42,966 nt of DNA from UBA10364 sp905182675 (GCA_963933975.1 CAWVWE010000016.1:1-42966); one strand, 5' to 3'. Shown: positions 1 to 8,847, counted from the stretch's first letter. Made by a program: numbers and translations. Notes: generated from the sequence alone by a model not told the origin.

Positions 1-2451
1 TTATTCGCATCAGTTGAGAAAGTAATTATTGCGGATGACAAGGCTCAAAAGCTGTTTGATAACTGTTTCCAGGTTCTTAATGGTCCTGATGCTCCAGATG
101 TAAACATGCAGGAACTCAATCGTCAGATTATTTTGAAGTTGACCTATGGTCCTGGAAGTAATAACGAAGGATTCTCCTACAGTGAACGCGATCCACTAAT
201 TACAGTAAGTGCAGACGATCGCGATTCCATTTTAAATGTGAACCCAAACTACTTTGATTATAAGTTTGAAGGTTTCCAAATTTATCAGTTGTCTAACAAG
301 GATGTTAGTATTGCCGATATTTATGATCCAACACAAAGCAGAATGGTTGCACAGTGTGATATTAAGAATGGTTTAACGCAACTGATTAATTGGGAGGTTG
401 ATCCAGATTTAAATGCGCTGGTTCCTCAAGACATGACATTGACTTCAAATAACGAGGGTGTGTTCAGTTCCTTCCTTATTTCAGAAGATCAATTCGCGAT
501 AGGTAATCGTGACTTGATTAATCATAAAGAATATCACTTTACGGTAATTGCCTACGGACAAAACCAGTTTGAAGAGTTTGATCCAACCATTGCTTCTGGT
601 GGTCAAAAAATCCCATTCTTAGCTGGACGTAGAAACATTAAAACATACACGGCGATTCCACATGAGATCGACTCTGAAAAAGGAGGGACTATCCAAGTTG
701 CTCAATATGGTGACGGTCCTGAAATTACTCGTTTAGATGGTATTGGAAACGGTGCTGGTGAGCTAGAGTTGCAACCGGAGGAAGTCGCGAGAATTTTAAC
801 TGGTTACTCAACCGGCCAACCCACATATATGGGTGGTCTTGGACCAGTTGCCATAAAGGTGATTGATCCGTTGGAAGTTAAAGATGGACAGTACACACTT
901 TCTTTCGATGAGTCAAATAGTAATGCTAATTGGCAAATTGTAGATGGTGATGGACAGGTCATAGCTGAATCGGATACCACGATTTCTTTTTACAACGAGC
1001 AAATCATTCCAACTCTTGGTTTATCGGTTGCCATACAGCAGCCAGAAGCACCAGGTGGGGATGATGATGGGACTTATAACAACGGTATCATTACGTCTGA
1101 AATCATTTATGATGACCCTTCTAAGGAATGGTGGTCTGGAATCGCCGATGATAAAAGCTACTCTCCGTATAATTGGATTTTGGCAGGAACAAATAATAAC
1201 CCTACGGAACCACCCGCAACATTGTACTCGGATCAAAGTGGGGATTCTAAAGGTTATTTTGAAAATATAGTAGAGGGAACGTGGGGTCCATATATGTATG
1301 CCTCAGGTAACAATCGTCTGGTGGTAGATGGCTTTGATAATTATGGGATGGGCCCAGCAGTTACCATCGGGAGAAACTTGAACGATGCCGCTGATTTACA
1401 TTCAGTAGATATCGTGTTTACTGCCGATAAAAATAATTGGACTCGGGTTCCTGTATTTGAATTGGCTGAAGAACCGGGCTTAAGTGAGCATGGTGATAAA
1501 AAATTGACACAGCGCCAGGATACCTCTTGGACTCTTGCCAACGGTGAGTTAAAGCGTGCGCCAAACTTAGCCCCTGGATGGTCCTACTTCCCGGGTTACG
1601 CCATAGATGTAGAGTCTGGAAAGAGACTAAACATGGCTTTTGGTGAAAATTCGTGGTTGCCAGGTGAGAATGGAAATGATATGTTGTGGAATCCAACGGA
1701 TCGTGAATTCTTACCACCAGGGAACAATGTGAATGGTGGTTATGTCTTTGGCGGCCAGCACTACATTTATGTTTTTGCAGATGAAGACCGCATCGGTGGG
1801 ACTCTTGAGGACCTTGAATACAAAGGTGGTGCAATTGCCGATTGGCCTTTAACAGACATCATGGAGGATTTGGTTAAAACCGGAGGATTGGGAAATATTG
1901 CCCGTGCAAATTTCTGGAGAGCTTGTCGTTGGGTTGGTATGCCTACCCTACGACGAGGGATGGAGTTTGATCCGTATACGGAGCTTCCGACAGAAACACG
2001 TATCAGGATTCGTATGAATACTCCTTATCAGAAAAGAGAATTGGCCAGTGCTTCGAACGAAGGCAAGCCAGAATTCCTTTTCAATACAAGTAATATCGCC
2101 ACCAAGACTTATGTAGACTCCGTAGGTAGTTCTAAGCTTGAAACGATACGAGTAGTTCCTAATCCTTATTATGGATTTAGCTCCTATGAAACCTCACAGT
2201 TAGATAACATTGTGAAGATCACTAACCTCCCAGAGATTTGTACGATAAGTATTTTCACTCCAAGCGGAACATTAATTCGTCAGTACAGAAAAGACAACAG
2301 TATGACTTATCTAGAATGGGATTTAAAGAATGCTTATAATGTCCCGATCGCATCTGGTGTTTATATCATCCATATTGACGCGGGTGATTTAGGTGAAAAA
2401 ATTGTGAAGTGGTTCGGTGCTTTACGCCCAGTGGATTTGAACTCATTCTAA
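1..2451 (+). CDS. T9SS-secreted large surface protein, 5' end outside the window
   Basis: Reading frame 1 is open from the first base, so the gene begins before the window; the ATG at 106 is internal. About 816 residues are visible. Most of the protein is a beta-rich, Asp/Asn/Gly-rich extracellular-type sequence without a recognised enzyme motif. The last ~105 residues form a sorting-type module of the Bacteroidota type IX secretion system: a VVPNPYYGFSSYE start, a middle strand ISIFTPSGTLIRQYRKD, then IASGVYIIHID and a short tail. From family knowledge such a module sends the protein through the outer membrane to the surface. A PorV-family barrel gene follows after 13 bases, probably in the same operon, which suggests a shared job in secretion or surface attachment. 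What it binds or does is not visible. Confident that it is a T9SS cargo, not of a specific role. Confidence 0.8.
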   Translation, partial: LFASVEKVIIADDKAQKLFDNCFQVLNGPDAPDVNMQELNRQIILKLTYGPGSNNEGFSYSERDPLITVSADDRDSILNVNPNYFDYKFEGFQIYQLSNKDVSIADIYDPTQSRMVAQCDIKNGLTQLINWEVDPDLNALVPQDMTLTSNNEGVFSSFLISEDQFAIGNRDLINHKEYHFTVIAYGQNQFEEFDPTIASGGQKIPFLAGRRNIKTYTAIPHEIDSEKGGTIQVAQYGDGPEITRLDGIGNGAGELELQPEEVARILTGYSTGQPTYMGGLGPVAIKVIDPLEVKDGQYTLSFDESNSNANWQIVDGDGQVIAESDTTISFYNEQIIPTLGLSVAIQQPEAPGGDDDGTYNNGIITSEIIYDDPSKEWWSGIADDKSYSPYNWILAGTNNNPTEPPATLYSDQSGDSKGYFENIVEGTWGPYMYASGNNRLVVDGFDNYGMGPAVTIGRNLNDAADLHSVDIVFTADKNNWTRVPVFELAEEPGLSEHGDKKLTQRQDTSWTLANGELKRAPNLAPGWSYFPGYAIDVESGKRLNMAFGENSWLPGENGNDMLWNPTDREFLPPGNNVNGGYVFGGQHYIYVFADEDRIGGTLEDLEYKGGAIADWPLTDIMEDLVKTGGLGNIARANFWRACRWVGMPTLRRGMEFDPYTELPTETRIRIRMNTPYQKRELASASNEGKPEFLFNTSNIATKTYVDSVGSSKLETIRVVPNPYYGFSSYETSQLDNIVKITNLPEICTISIFTPSGTLIRQYRKDNSMTYLEWDLKNAYNVPIASGVYIIHIDAGDLGEKIVKWFGALRPVDLNSF

Positions 2452-2464
2452 GCGAAGAAATAAG

Positions 2465-3508
2465 ATGAAATTAAAATTATATATCACTACGCTCTTTTCT
2501 GTTGCACTTATAGGATCTGCATTTGCAGGAAATCCGCAGCGCGCAGGTTCTGCAGGAGCATCGGAATTACTGATTAACCCTTTTGCTCGTTCTGCCGGTT
2601 GGGGATCAGTTAATGTTGCAGGTGCTTCCGGTATGGATGCATCGTTTGTAAACATTGCAGGCATTGCCGCTTTCGACGGAAACTCTCAGGTCACCTTCAA
2701 TAATACGCAATGGCTTGTTGGTGCAGGTATTGCTATGAATTCTGCAACTCTAATTCAGCGTGTAAGTGACGTCGGGGTTTTGAGTTTAGGTCTTTCTGCC
2801 TTTGACTATGGTCAATGGGAAGTAACTACAGAAAATCAACCAGAAGGTACAGGAGCAACGATCAGTCCACAAAGTTTGATTATCAATCTGGGCTATGCTC
2901 AGAAGTTTACGGAAAACATCTATGGTGGTGCCAACGTGAAATTATACAGCAGTACCATTTCTAACCTAAGTACCAGCGGTGTTTGTTTCGATGCAGGTGT
3001 TCAGTACCGTACAGGTGTTGATGACCGCTTTAAGTTTGGTATTACCTTACGTAATGTCGGACCAGGGATAACGTATGAAGGTGATGGGTTTGGTGTTACA
3101 CTGCCAGTGCCTACTCAAGGTGTAGCTTATTCACAAACATTCGAAAGTCGCTCTGCGATCTTTGAGCTGCCTACTTCTTTGAGTATTGGTGGTTCTTATG
3201 ATTGGGAATTGGAGAATGGTAAAGTTACTGGTGCATTAAACTTCACTTCTAATGCATTTGAAAAGGATACTTATCACGCAGGGCTTCAATACAGTTTAAA
3301 AAAACTATTTGAGGTGCGCGTAGGTTACAAGGCATTCGATAATAGAACAGATGGCACTACAACTTCTGCGATTTCCGGAATTTGTGGCGGATTTAGCTTT
3401 AACGTTCCTACGGGCGAGGATGGTAGCTTTGCCATTGACTATGCATATAGAGGGACCACCTCTGCATTTGGCGGAATTCATACTATAGGTGCAAGAATCA
3501 ATTTGTAA
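2465..3508 (+). CDS. PorV/PorQ-family outer-membrane beta-barrel protein
   Basis: The 347-residue protein starts with a clear signal peptide (residues 1-21, cleavage after SAFA). The mature part opens with a segment typical of the PorV/PorQ family: an AG-rich stretch followed by LLINPFARSAGWGSVNVAG, then alternating hydrophobic strands expected of an outer-membrane barrel, ending in an aromatic/hydrophobic strand (IHTIGARINL). In characterised members PorV works with the T9SS sortase PorU as a cargo shuttle. Here it lies 13 bases behind a T9SS cargo gene and not next to porU, so it may be a paralogue dedicated to that cargo. The start is preceded by A-rich sequence (gaagaaataag) and no Shine-Dalgarno motif, as usual in this phylum. 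Family confident, exact paralogue not. Confidence 0.75.
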   Translation: MKLKLYITTLFSVALIGSAFAGNPQRAGSAGASELLINPFARSAGWGSVNVAGASGMDASFVNIAGIAAFDGNSQVTFNNTQWLVGAGIAMNSATLIQRVSDVGVLSLGLSAFDYGQWEVTTENQPEGTGATISPQSLIINLGYAQKFTENIYGGANVKLYSSTISNLSTSGVCFDAGVQYRTGVDDRFKFGITLRNVGPGITYEGDGFGVTLPVPTQGVAYSQTFESRSAIFELPTSLSIGGSYDWELENGKVTGALNFTSNAFEKDTYHAGLQYSLKKLFEVRVGYKAFDNRTDGTTTSAISGICGGFSFNVPTGEDGSFAIDYAYRGTTSAFGGIHTIGARINL

Positions 3509-3529
3509 TAGAGAAATAATATACCTTTG
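3502..3529 (+). promoter_or_regulatory. Candidate promoter for greA
   Basis: A perfect Bacteroidota -7 box TACCTTTG lies at 3522-3529. A TTTG at 3502-3505, inside the end of the preceding gene, could be the -33 element; its 16-base spacing is slightly shorter than the usual 17-23. The box ends one base before the hairpin at 3531, so a transcript would start inside that hairpin's left arm. Confidence 0.5.
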
Positions 3530-3530
3530 A

Positions 3531-3565
3531 ACAACAAAAGAGGCCCTTTGGGCCTCTTTTGTTGT
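3531..3565 (+). terminator. Perfect 15-bp hairpin between the porV-like gene and greA
   Basis: Bases 3531-3545 (acaacaaaagaggcc) pair perfectly with 3551-3565 around a five-base loop, with a T-rich right arm (cctcttttgttgt). This fits a terminator for the upstream T9SS pair. Because arm ends are A-rich and T-rich, it could work in both directions. A TAnnTTTG box sits immediately upstream, so the same element may also form the 5' end of the greA mRNA. Confidence 0.7.
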
Positions 3566-3579
3566 CAATACCTAATCTT

Positions 3580-4056
3580 ATGTCACTAATAAATTACTAT
3601 ACAGCAGAGGGCTTGAAAAGGCTCCGCGAAGAGTTAGACTACATGAAGTCTACAGAGCGCTCGTCTATCTCAAACCAGATCGGGGAAGCCCGTGATAAAG
3701 GGGATTTGAGTGAAAATGCAGAATATGATGCTGCTAAAGAGGCACAGGGTATGCTTGAGATGAAGATTTCTAAACTTGAAGATGCCTTAGCTAATGCCCG
3801 CGTTCTTAACGAGGAGAACATTGATCTTACTAAAGTTGGTGTTCTTACCAAAGTCAAAATCAAAAACTCGACTAATGGTGCTATTATGACGTACAGTTTA
3901 GTCGCTGAAAAAGAGGCCGACATTAAGCAGAATAAAATATCCGTAAGTAGTCCTATTGGCAAGGGTCTTCTAGGAAAGAAGATAGGAGAGATCGCAGAGA
4001 TCGAAGTTCCAAGAGGTGTGATGAGTTTTGAGATTCTAGAAATCGCTACTGCCTAA
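3580..4056 (+). CDS. greA: Transcription elongation factor GreA
   Basis: GreA rescues backtracked RNA polymerase by stimulating cleavage of the nascent RNA 3' end. The 158-residue protein matches the family length. The N-terminal coiled coil (about residues 8-75) carries the acidic tip motif GDLSENAEYD (41-50) with the Asp and Glu that hold the catalytic magnesium. The C-terminal FKBP-like domain ends in the expected VSSPIGKGLLGKKIGEIAEI block. I chose ATG 3580: the frame is open back to a TTG at 3559, but that lies inside the terminator-like hairpin and adds seven non-family residues. A HIT-family gene follows after 11 bases, probably cotranscribed. Confidence 0.95.
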   Translation: MSLINYYTAEGLKRLREELDYMKSTERSSISNQIGEARDKGDLSENAEYDAAKEAQGMLEMKISKLEDALANARVLNEENIDLTKVGVLTKVKIKNSTNGAIMTYSLVAEKEADIKQNKISVSSPIGKGLLGKKIGEIAEIEVPRGVMSFEILEIATA

Positions 4057-4067
4057 AGCCAACGATC

Positions 4068-4472
4068 ATGTCGAGTGTTTTTACGAAAATCATTAATGGC
4101 GAAATTCCCTGCTATAAAGTTGGTGAGGACCGCGCAAACATAGCTTTTCTAGATATTCGTCCATTACAGAGAGGTCATCTACTGTGTGTCCCTAAAATGG
4201 AGGTGGACGAGTTGTATGAACTTCCCAAGGAGGCGTATGATAGCTTGATGAGTTTCTCTCAACGAGTGGCTAAAGCCTTGAAGTTATCTGTACCATGCAA
4301 GCGTATAGGTTCTATGGTTTTAGGAATGGAAGTTCCCCATGCCCATATTCATTTGGTTCCTATAAATGCTGAAAGTGAATTGAGCTTTACCAATGGGTAT
4401 CTAAGTTTTACTCAAGCTGAGATGTTGGAATTGGCTTCGACTATTTCAGACGCTCTGGATTCTGTTGAATAA
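4068..4472 (+). CDS. HIT-family nucleotide hydrolase
   Basis: A 134-residue histidine-triad protein, probably cytoplasmic, hydrolysing adenosine phosphoramidates or dinucleoside polyphosphates. The N-terminus has the standard FTKIINGEIPCYKV start of the family, and the catalytic triad HAHIH is at residues 91-95 within VPHAHIHLVP. Its partner substrate cannot be told from sequence. It follows greA by 11 bases on the same strand. Its last 32 bases overlap the end of the convergent ruvC gene, leaving no room for a terminator between them. Confidence 0.9.
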   Translation: MSSVFTKIINGEIPCYKVGEDRANIAFLDIRPLQRGHLLCVPKMEVDELYELPKEAYDSLMSFSQRVAKALKLSVPCKRIGSMVLGMEVPHAHIHLVPINAESELSFTNGYLSFTQAEMLELASTISDALDSVE

Positions 4473-5025
4473 ACGTTGACCATCCTGCGCTTTTCCCTTT
4501 AGAGCTGGTTTTTTTTCCGGTTCCATGTTTTGGAGAAGGGATACCTGAGTTCTGATGGTGGTGACAAATGGCCACAGCTAATGCATCAGAAGCATCTAGA
4601 TATTTATGTTCAACGCCGGGATACATGGCCTGCAGCATACTACTGACTTGTTCCTTACTGGCATTTCCGTTGCCTACAATACTTTGTTTTATGAGTCTTG
4701 GGCTGTACTCAAATACGGGTATTTGCTTAGATAATGCTGTTGCCATGCACACGCCTTGAGCCCGTCCTAACTTTAACATGGACTGTACGTTCTTACCGAA
4801 AAATGGCGCTTCGAGTGCCATTTCATCAGGTTTGTAGAGCTCTACAACTTTACTAAGCTCGTTAAAGATGGACGCTAATCGGGTGTAATGATCAAGCTTG
4901 GGATTGAACTTCAGGACGTCTAAGGTTATTGGCTTGACCTCGCCTTTAATGATATGAACGATACTATAGCCCATTACGACGGTACCTGGATCTACACCTA
5001 AAATAACCTTCTCTATTAACGACAT
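4441..5025 (-). CDS. ruvC: Holliday junction endonuclease RuvC
   Basis: RuvC resolves Holliday junctions with RuvAB. The 194-residue protein shows the four acidic residues of the RNase H-like active site: D12 in ILGVDPG, E72 in MALEAPFFGKN, and D144/D147 in LDASDALAVAICHHH. The C-terminal ~35 residues are a basic Lys/Ser-rich tail beyond the catalytic fold (SPKHGTGKKTSSKGKSAG), common in Bacteroidota. It is the last gene of the etfB-etfA-bfn-nupC-ruvC run, starting three bases after the nupC stop. Its 3' end overlaps the HIT gene on the other strand by 32 bases. Confidence 0.95.
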   Translation of the reverse strand: MSLIEKVILGVDPGTVVMGYSIVHIIKGEVKPITLDVLKFNPKLDHYTRLASIFNELSKVVELYKPDEMALEAPFFGKNVQSMLKLGRAQGVCMATALSKQIPVFEYSPRLIKQSIVGNGNASKEQVSSMLQAMYPGVEHKYLDASDALAVAICHHHQNSGIPSPKHGTGKKTSSKGKSAGWSTFIQQNPERLK

Positions 5026-5028
5026 GTC

Positions 5029-6315
5029 TTATAGTAATAGTCCAATTATCCCGGCAGTGTAAAGAGAGGCCATGGTACCTGCAATTAATGCTTTAACACC
5101 AAGTTCGCTTAATTCCTTTCTTCTGGAAGGTGCAAGAACTCCAATTCCTCCAATTTGTATTCCGATACTAGAAATATTAGCAAAGCCGCAAAGCATATAA
5201 GTAGCGAGTATTACGGAACGCTTTGACTCAAATAGACCCTCGTTTCGCATCTCGGTTAGACTCACATACGCATAAAACTCATTAAGTATGGTTTTCTCTC
5301 CTAGCAACTGTCCTACAAGCATGATGTCTGCGGATGGCACCCCTAATAACCATGCAAAAGGACTCAGTATCGATCCTAATATGAATTGTAAAGAGAAGGA
5401 ATCAAATTGACCATTAGTGACATTAGCCGTCCAAGCATTTAGGCCTGTCCATTCACCCAAGGTGTTTATCATCATATAATTAGCACCATAAACAAGTGCC
5501 ACAAATACGAGTAACATTGCGCCTACATTTACAGCTAGCTTAACTCCTTGTGTGGTTCCATTAGAAATAGCGTCGAGGGCATTTGCACCCATAGATTGTT
5601 TACTGATTTCAGCTACATCTTTTACTTTCTCAGTCTCAGGAAGTAAAATTTTCGCGCTAATTATAGCGGCTGGCGCGCTCAGTACAGATGCAATAATGAG
5701 GTGTTTGGCAAACTCTATTTTATCAGCTTCATTAGCGCCACCTAAATAGCCAATATATGCTGCTAGAACGCCACCAGCGATGGTTGCCATGCCACCACTC
5801 ATTAAACATAAAAGCTCTGATCGAGTCATCTTTTCGATGTAAGGCTTGACCAGCAATGGTGCTTCAGTTTGACCTATAAATATATTTCCAGCGGCAGCCA
5901 GCGATTCGGCTCCAGAGAGATTCAATGTTTTGCGCATGACCCAAGCCATCACTTTTACCACTTTTTGAAGAATGCCAAAGTAATAGAGTAGTGAGGTTAA
6001 TGCTGAGAAAAACACGATGGTAGGCAGCACTTGAAAAGCAAATAGGTATCCGTAACTTTCTGTATTAGTAACGAGTCCACCAAACAAAAATTCTGAACCC
6101 TCTCGGGTAAAATCTAAAACGGTTACAGCAGCAATACTGAACTTGTCAAACGCCCAGGAAAACCCAGGAACTTTAAGTACAGCCACCGCTAAAAGAAATT
6201 GAAGTCCCAAGCCTTTGAGTACAGTCCACCAATTAATGGCTTTTTTGTTTGAACTGAAAAGCCATAGTATTACCGTTAAAACGGCGATACCCAATAAAGT
6301 GCGTAGGATTATCAT
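5029..6315 (-). CDS. CNT-family nucleoside transporter (NupC type)
   Basis: A concentrative nucleoside transporter of the inner membrane, moving nucleosides inward with H+ or Na+. The 428 residues are almost wholly hydrophobic helices. Family signatures visible are the gate segment GYLFAFQVLPTIVFFSAL (about 89-106) and GQTEAPLLVKPY (148-159), which carries ligand-binding residues in CNT structures, followed by the Gly-rich MSGGMATIAGGVLAAY. The ATG shares four bases (ATGA) with the bfn stop, implying translational coupling. Ion and nucleoside preference cannot be read. Confidence 0.92.
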   Translation of the reverse strand: MIILRTLLGIAVLTVILWLFSSNKKAINWWTVLKGLGLQFLLAVAVLKVPGFSWAFDKFSIAAVTVLDFTREGSEFLFGGLVTNTESYGYLFAFQVLPTIVFFSALTSLLYYFGILQKVVKVMAWVMRKTLNLSGAESLAAAGNIFIGQTEAPLLVKPYIEKMTRSELLCLMSGGMATIAGGVLAAYIGYLGGANEADKIEFAKHLIIASVLSAPAAIISAKILLPETEKVKDVAEISKQSMGANALDAISNGTTQGVKLAVNVGAMLLVFVALVYGANYMMINTLGEWTGLNAWTANVTNGQFDSFSLQFILGSILSPFAWLLGVPSADIMLVGQLLGEKTILNEFYAYVSLTEMRNEGLFESKRSVILATYMLCGFANISSIGIQIGGIGVLAPSRRKELSELGVKALIAGTMASLYTAGIIGLLL

Positions 6316-6899
6316 GTGAGTTTATCTATCTTATCTCTTAGTTGAGCTGCGCGTTCGTAGTCTTCGTCTTCTACGGCTTTATTCAAGTCGCTTTCTAAAT
6401 CTTCTATTGTAGGGCTTTCCTGAGACAATGACTCATCGTCATCAGTCATCATTGGATCGTCAATGTCGGCAGATTTTTCCTCTTGGTCATTTATGCCTGC
6501 TTGTTCTAGAATATCATTTGTAGCGAATATAGGGCATGGAATACGGACTGCTAAGGCAACGGCATCTGAAGGTCTCGAGTCAAAAATCATCTCGACTCCG
6601 TCCTCTGTTAGACTATAAATAGATGCAAAAAAGACTCCGTTTACTAAGCGGTGTATAACCACTTTAGTAACTGTGACCTTCAATTCATTGAGCATATTAT
6701 GCCAAGTGTCATGAGTCATCGGACGTGGTGGTGCCACTGACTTCTCCATCGCGACTGCTATGCTTTGGGCTTCTGCACCGCCTATTACAACGGGAAGCTT
6801 ACGACCTTGCCCTTCCTTTTCGGCGAGGATAAGTGCATAAGCTCCTGACTTACCTTGACTGTATGATAAACCTTTTACAGTGATTTCTATTTCATGCAT
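6312..6899 (-). CDS. Bifunctional nuclease-domain protein with a UVR motif
   Basis: A 195-residue protein. Residues 1 to about 140 form the DUF151/bifunctional nuclease domain, recognisable from LPVVIGGAEAQSIAVAMEK and the FDSRPSDAVALAVRIPCPIFA block. An acidic linker follows, then a C-terminal UVR motif (about 165-195, EDEDYERAAQLRDKI), the type found in UvrB/UvrC. The domain is known from a plant nuclease with RNase and DNase activity; in bacteria the role is poorly defined. Its ATG shares one base with the etfA stop (TAATG), and its stop overlaps the nupC start, so it is embedded in the operon. Confidence 0.88.
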   Translation of the reverse strand: MHEIEITVKGLSYSQGKSGAYALILAEKEGQGRKLPVVIGGAEAQSIAVAMEKSVAPPRPMTHDTWHNMLNELKVTVTKVVIHRLVNGVFFASIYSLTEDGVEMIFDSRPSDAVALAVRIPCPIFATNDILEQAGINDQEEKSADIDDPMMTDDDESLSQESPTIEDLESDLNKAVEDEDYERAAQLRDKIDKLT

Positions 6900-7840
6900 T
6901 ATTGATCAGCCTTGAAGGCGCGCAAGGTGTCCACTAATTTAGGGACAACCTGAAAGGCATCACCAACAATTCCGTAGTCTGCAGCTTTGAAGAATGGTGC
7001 TTCAGGATCTGTGTTTACGACAACAATTGTTTTCGATGCGCTTACCCCAGCAAGGTGCTGTATGGCGCCAGAAATTCCAATGGCAATATACAGATTAGGG
7101 TTGACTTGAATACCGGTTTGTCCTACGTGTTCGTTATGCGGACGCCATCCAATATCACTGACTGGTTTTGAACAAGCTGTTGCGGCACCTAATACGTCTG
7201 CCAACTCTTCTATCATCCCCCAATGCTCAGGTCCCTTTAAACCACGTCCAGCACTGACTACTACGTCTGCTTCTGGAAGCGCAATTTTACCGGAGGCAAT
7301 GGTTATTTCTTCGATACTTAAAAGATCATGACCCTCGGCTTGTGTTTCAGTGACGTTACATGAGGTAGGGAATTCTTGTACACCAATACTGTTCGGAACG
7401 AAGCAAATAATTGGCATTTCGCCCGACAGTTCAATCGTCTCTATGCCCTTCGAAGAAAATGCACCTCGCTTAACCGTTAATGGAGAGGTGCTTATTGGGG
7501 TTGAAGTGGTATTACTACTTAATGCACCGGAACTGAGTGCTGAAAAAGCAGGAGCAACAGATTTTCCGAAATTTGTCCCGGAAATCACCACGCCTGAAGC
7601 ATTTTCAATGAGAGCTCGAAGCTGTTGTGCTAGACCGAATCCTGTTTTTTCGATTTCAAACCTGAGTACGTTATCCGCACCATAATCTCCCAAAACTGAT
7701 GGATTGGAAGCTGCGGAACTCGTGAGTGCGGTAACTGTAGTATTTAAAGAATTGGCCCAAATTTTAGCATAGGAAACCGCCTCAAAAGAGGATTTTTTAT
7801 ATGCGCCATTCCAGTCCTCTACATAAACAAATATTGACAT
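6899..7840 (-). CDS. etfA: Electron transfer flavoprotein, alpha subunit
   Basis: EtfA binds the FAD of the heterodimer that carries electrons from acyl-CoA dehydrogenases to ETF-quinone oxidoreductase. The 313-residue protein has the variable N-terminal domain (1-185) and the conserved FAD domain with AGRGLKGPEHW (197-207), HVGQTGIQV (238-246), GISGAIQHLAG (255-265) and NTDPEAPFF (276-284). The usual ASR of the FAD site reads CSK here (223-225), a variant I associate with Bacteroidota EtfA. etfB lies 13 bases upstream. No acyl-CoA dehydrogenase is in the window. Confidence 0.95.
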   Translation of the reverse strand: MSIFVYVEDWNGAYKKSSFEAVSYAKIWANSLNTTVTALTSSAASNPSVLGDYGADNVLRFEIEKTGFGLAQQLRALIENASGVVISGTNFGKSVAPAFSALSSGALSSNTTSTPISTSPLTVKRGAFSSKGIETIELSGEMPIICFVPNSIGVQEFPTSCNVTETQAEGHDLLSIEEITIASGKIALPEADVVVSAGRGLKGPEHWGMIEELADVLGAATACSKPVSDIGWRPHNEHVGQTGIQVNPNLYIAIGISGAIQHLAGVSASKTIVVVNTDPEAPFFKAADYGIVGDAFQVVPKLVDTLRAFKADQ

Positions 7841-7853
7841 AGCTAATTAAGAG

Positions 7854-8600
7854 TTAAATGGCTTTCGCCTCTTCGTGTAACAATCGGACCAATTCCTCCA
7901 CATTCTCCGGGTCAATCATTCTCACCGCAGTTTTCACCGCTGGTTTGTCGAATGAAACCGACCTAGTGGCAGGGGTCCCTTCAATAGCCACCTCTATTTT
8001 CAATGGTTTGGAGCGGGCGGACATAATGCCTCTCATGTTTGGAATACGAAGGTCTTTTTCTTCGACTAAACCCTTCTTACCCCCAATGACCAAAGGTAAA
8101 TTGGCTTTAAAGATTGCGTGGCCGCCGTCAATTTCTGCTTTCGTTGTTGCCTCAGAGCCGCTGAGATCTAATCCAACACAAGCATTTGTGAATGGCAATT
8201 GTAGTAAAGCTGCGATCATTGCGGGCACTTGCTGTCCGTTATAATCGATACTTTCTTGTCCACAGATGATGAGATCGTAAGAATTTGCCGAGATGTGGTT
8301 CTTAATGTTTTGGGCTACTGTGATTGCGTCCGAGGGGATGGCATCTATTCTTACTGCTTGATCAGCACCTATAGCTAATGCCTTGCGCAAGGTGGGTTCT
8401 GTTTCAGGACCACCAACGTTCAATACGGTGATTGTCCCGCCTAGTGATTCTTTTAAATGCAATGCTTTGGTGAGACCAAACTCATCATAAGGATTAATGA
8501 CAAATTGGATACCTGCGGCATCTAAACTACGGCCATCACTGGTAAAGTTGATTTTTGCCGTAGTATCTGGTACATGACTAATACAAACGAGGGTATTCAT
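7854..8600 (-). CDS. etfB: Electron transfer flavoprotein, beta subunit
   Basis: The 248-residue beta subunit binds AMP and pairs with EtfA. Recognisable blocks are the N-terminal VCISHVPDTTAKI, the INPYDEFGLTKALHLKE segment and the ETF-beta signature region around LVIGGKKGLVEEKDLRIPNMRGIMSARSK, read in pieces (residues ~170-200). It is the first gene of the minus-strand operon. Only five bases separate its ATG from a near-match to a TAnnTTTG box, and no ribosome-binding site is seen. Confidence 0.95.
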   Translation of the reverse strand: MNTLVCISHVPDTTAKINFTSDGRSLDAAGIQFVINPYDEFGLTKALHLKESLGGTITVLNVGGPETEPTLRKALAIGADQAVRIDAIPSDAITVAQNIKNHISANSYDLIICGQESIDYNGQQVPAMIAALLQLPFTNACVGLDLSGSEATTKAEIDGGHAIFKANLPLVIGGKKGLVEEKDLRIPNMRGIMSARSKPLKIEVAIEGTPATRSVSFDKPAVKTAVRMIDPENVEELVRLLHEEAKAI

Positions 8601-8605
8601 GTTAT

Positions 8606-8613
8606 CAAAGTTT
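8606..8613 (-). promoter_or_regulatory. Weak candidate -7 box of etfB
   Basis: On the minus strand AAACTTTG (one mismatch to TAnnTTTG) ends five bases before the etfB ATG. No TTG lies at the right distance for a -33 element. It is listed because the spacing is the same as in three better boxes in this window. Confidence 0.25.
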
Positions 8614-8817
8614 TAATCTGCTACTAATTTACTATGCACGCATAATATTTCCAAGCTAAATCGTTCTAAAAATCTAAGAATTACTAATTCAACAATACGA
8701 CTTCATAATCAATGAAAACTTTGTGGTGACTATCTGTGTTCTTTGAGTGATTGATAAGAAATATGAGGAAATTAACTTCTCTACCTATTAAAATGAGCGT
8801 ACCTCCACAATGCATGT

Positions 8818-8825
8818 TATATTTG
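8818..8825 (+). promoter_or_regulatory. Candidate -7 box of pdhB
   Basis: TATATTTG matches TAnnTTTG perfectly and lies 22 bases before the pdhB ATG in the divergent etfB/pdhB gap (8601-8847). I could not find a TTG 17-23 bases upstream, so the -33 element is weak or absent. I see no open reading frame or hairpin of note in the rest of the gap. Confidence 0.45.
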
Positions 8826-8847
8826 CCGTCCTGACACATCTTTTACT

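Noticed and set aside
1418..1834. Open frame of 138 codons on the minus strand
   Set aside because: It is antisense to the T9SS cargo gene, rich in His and Gln without domain pattern, and has no promoter box; a shadow frame.
8601..8847. Hidden small gene or RNA in the etfB/pdhB gap
   Set aside because: No open frame with a plausible start and no stable hairpin seen; it is explained as a divergent promoter region.
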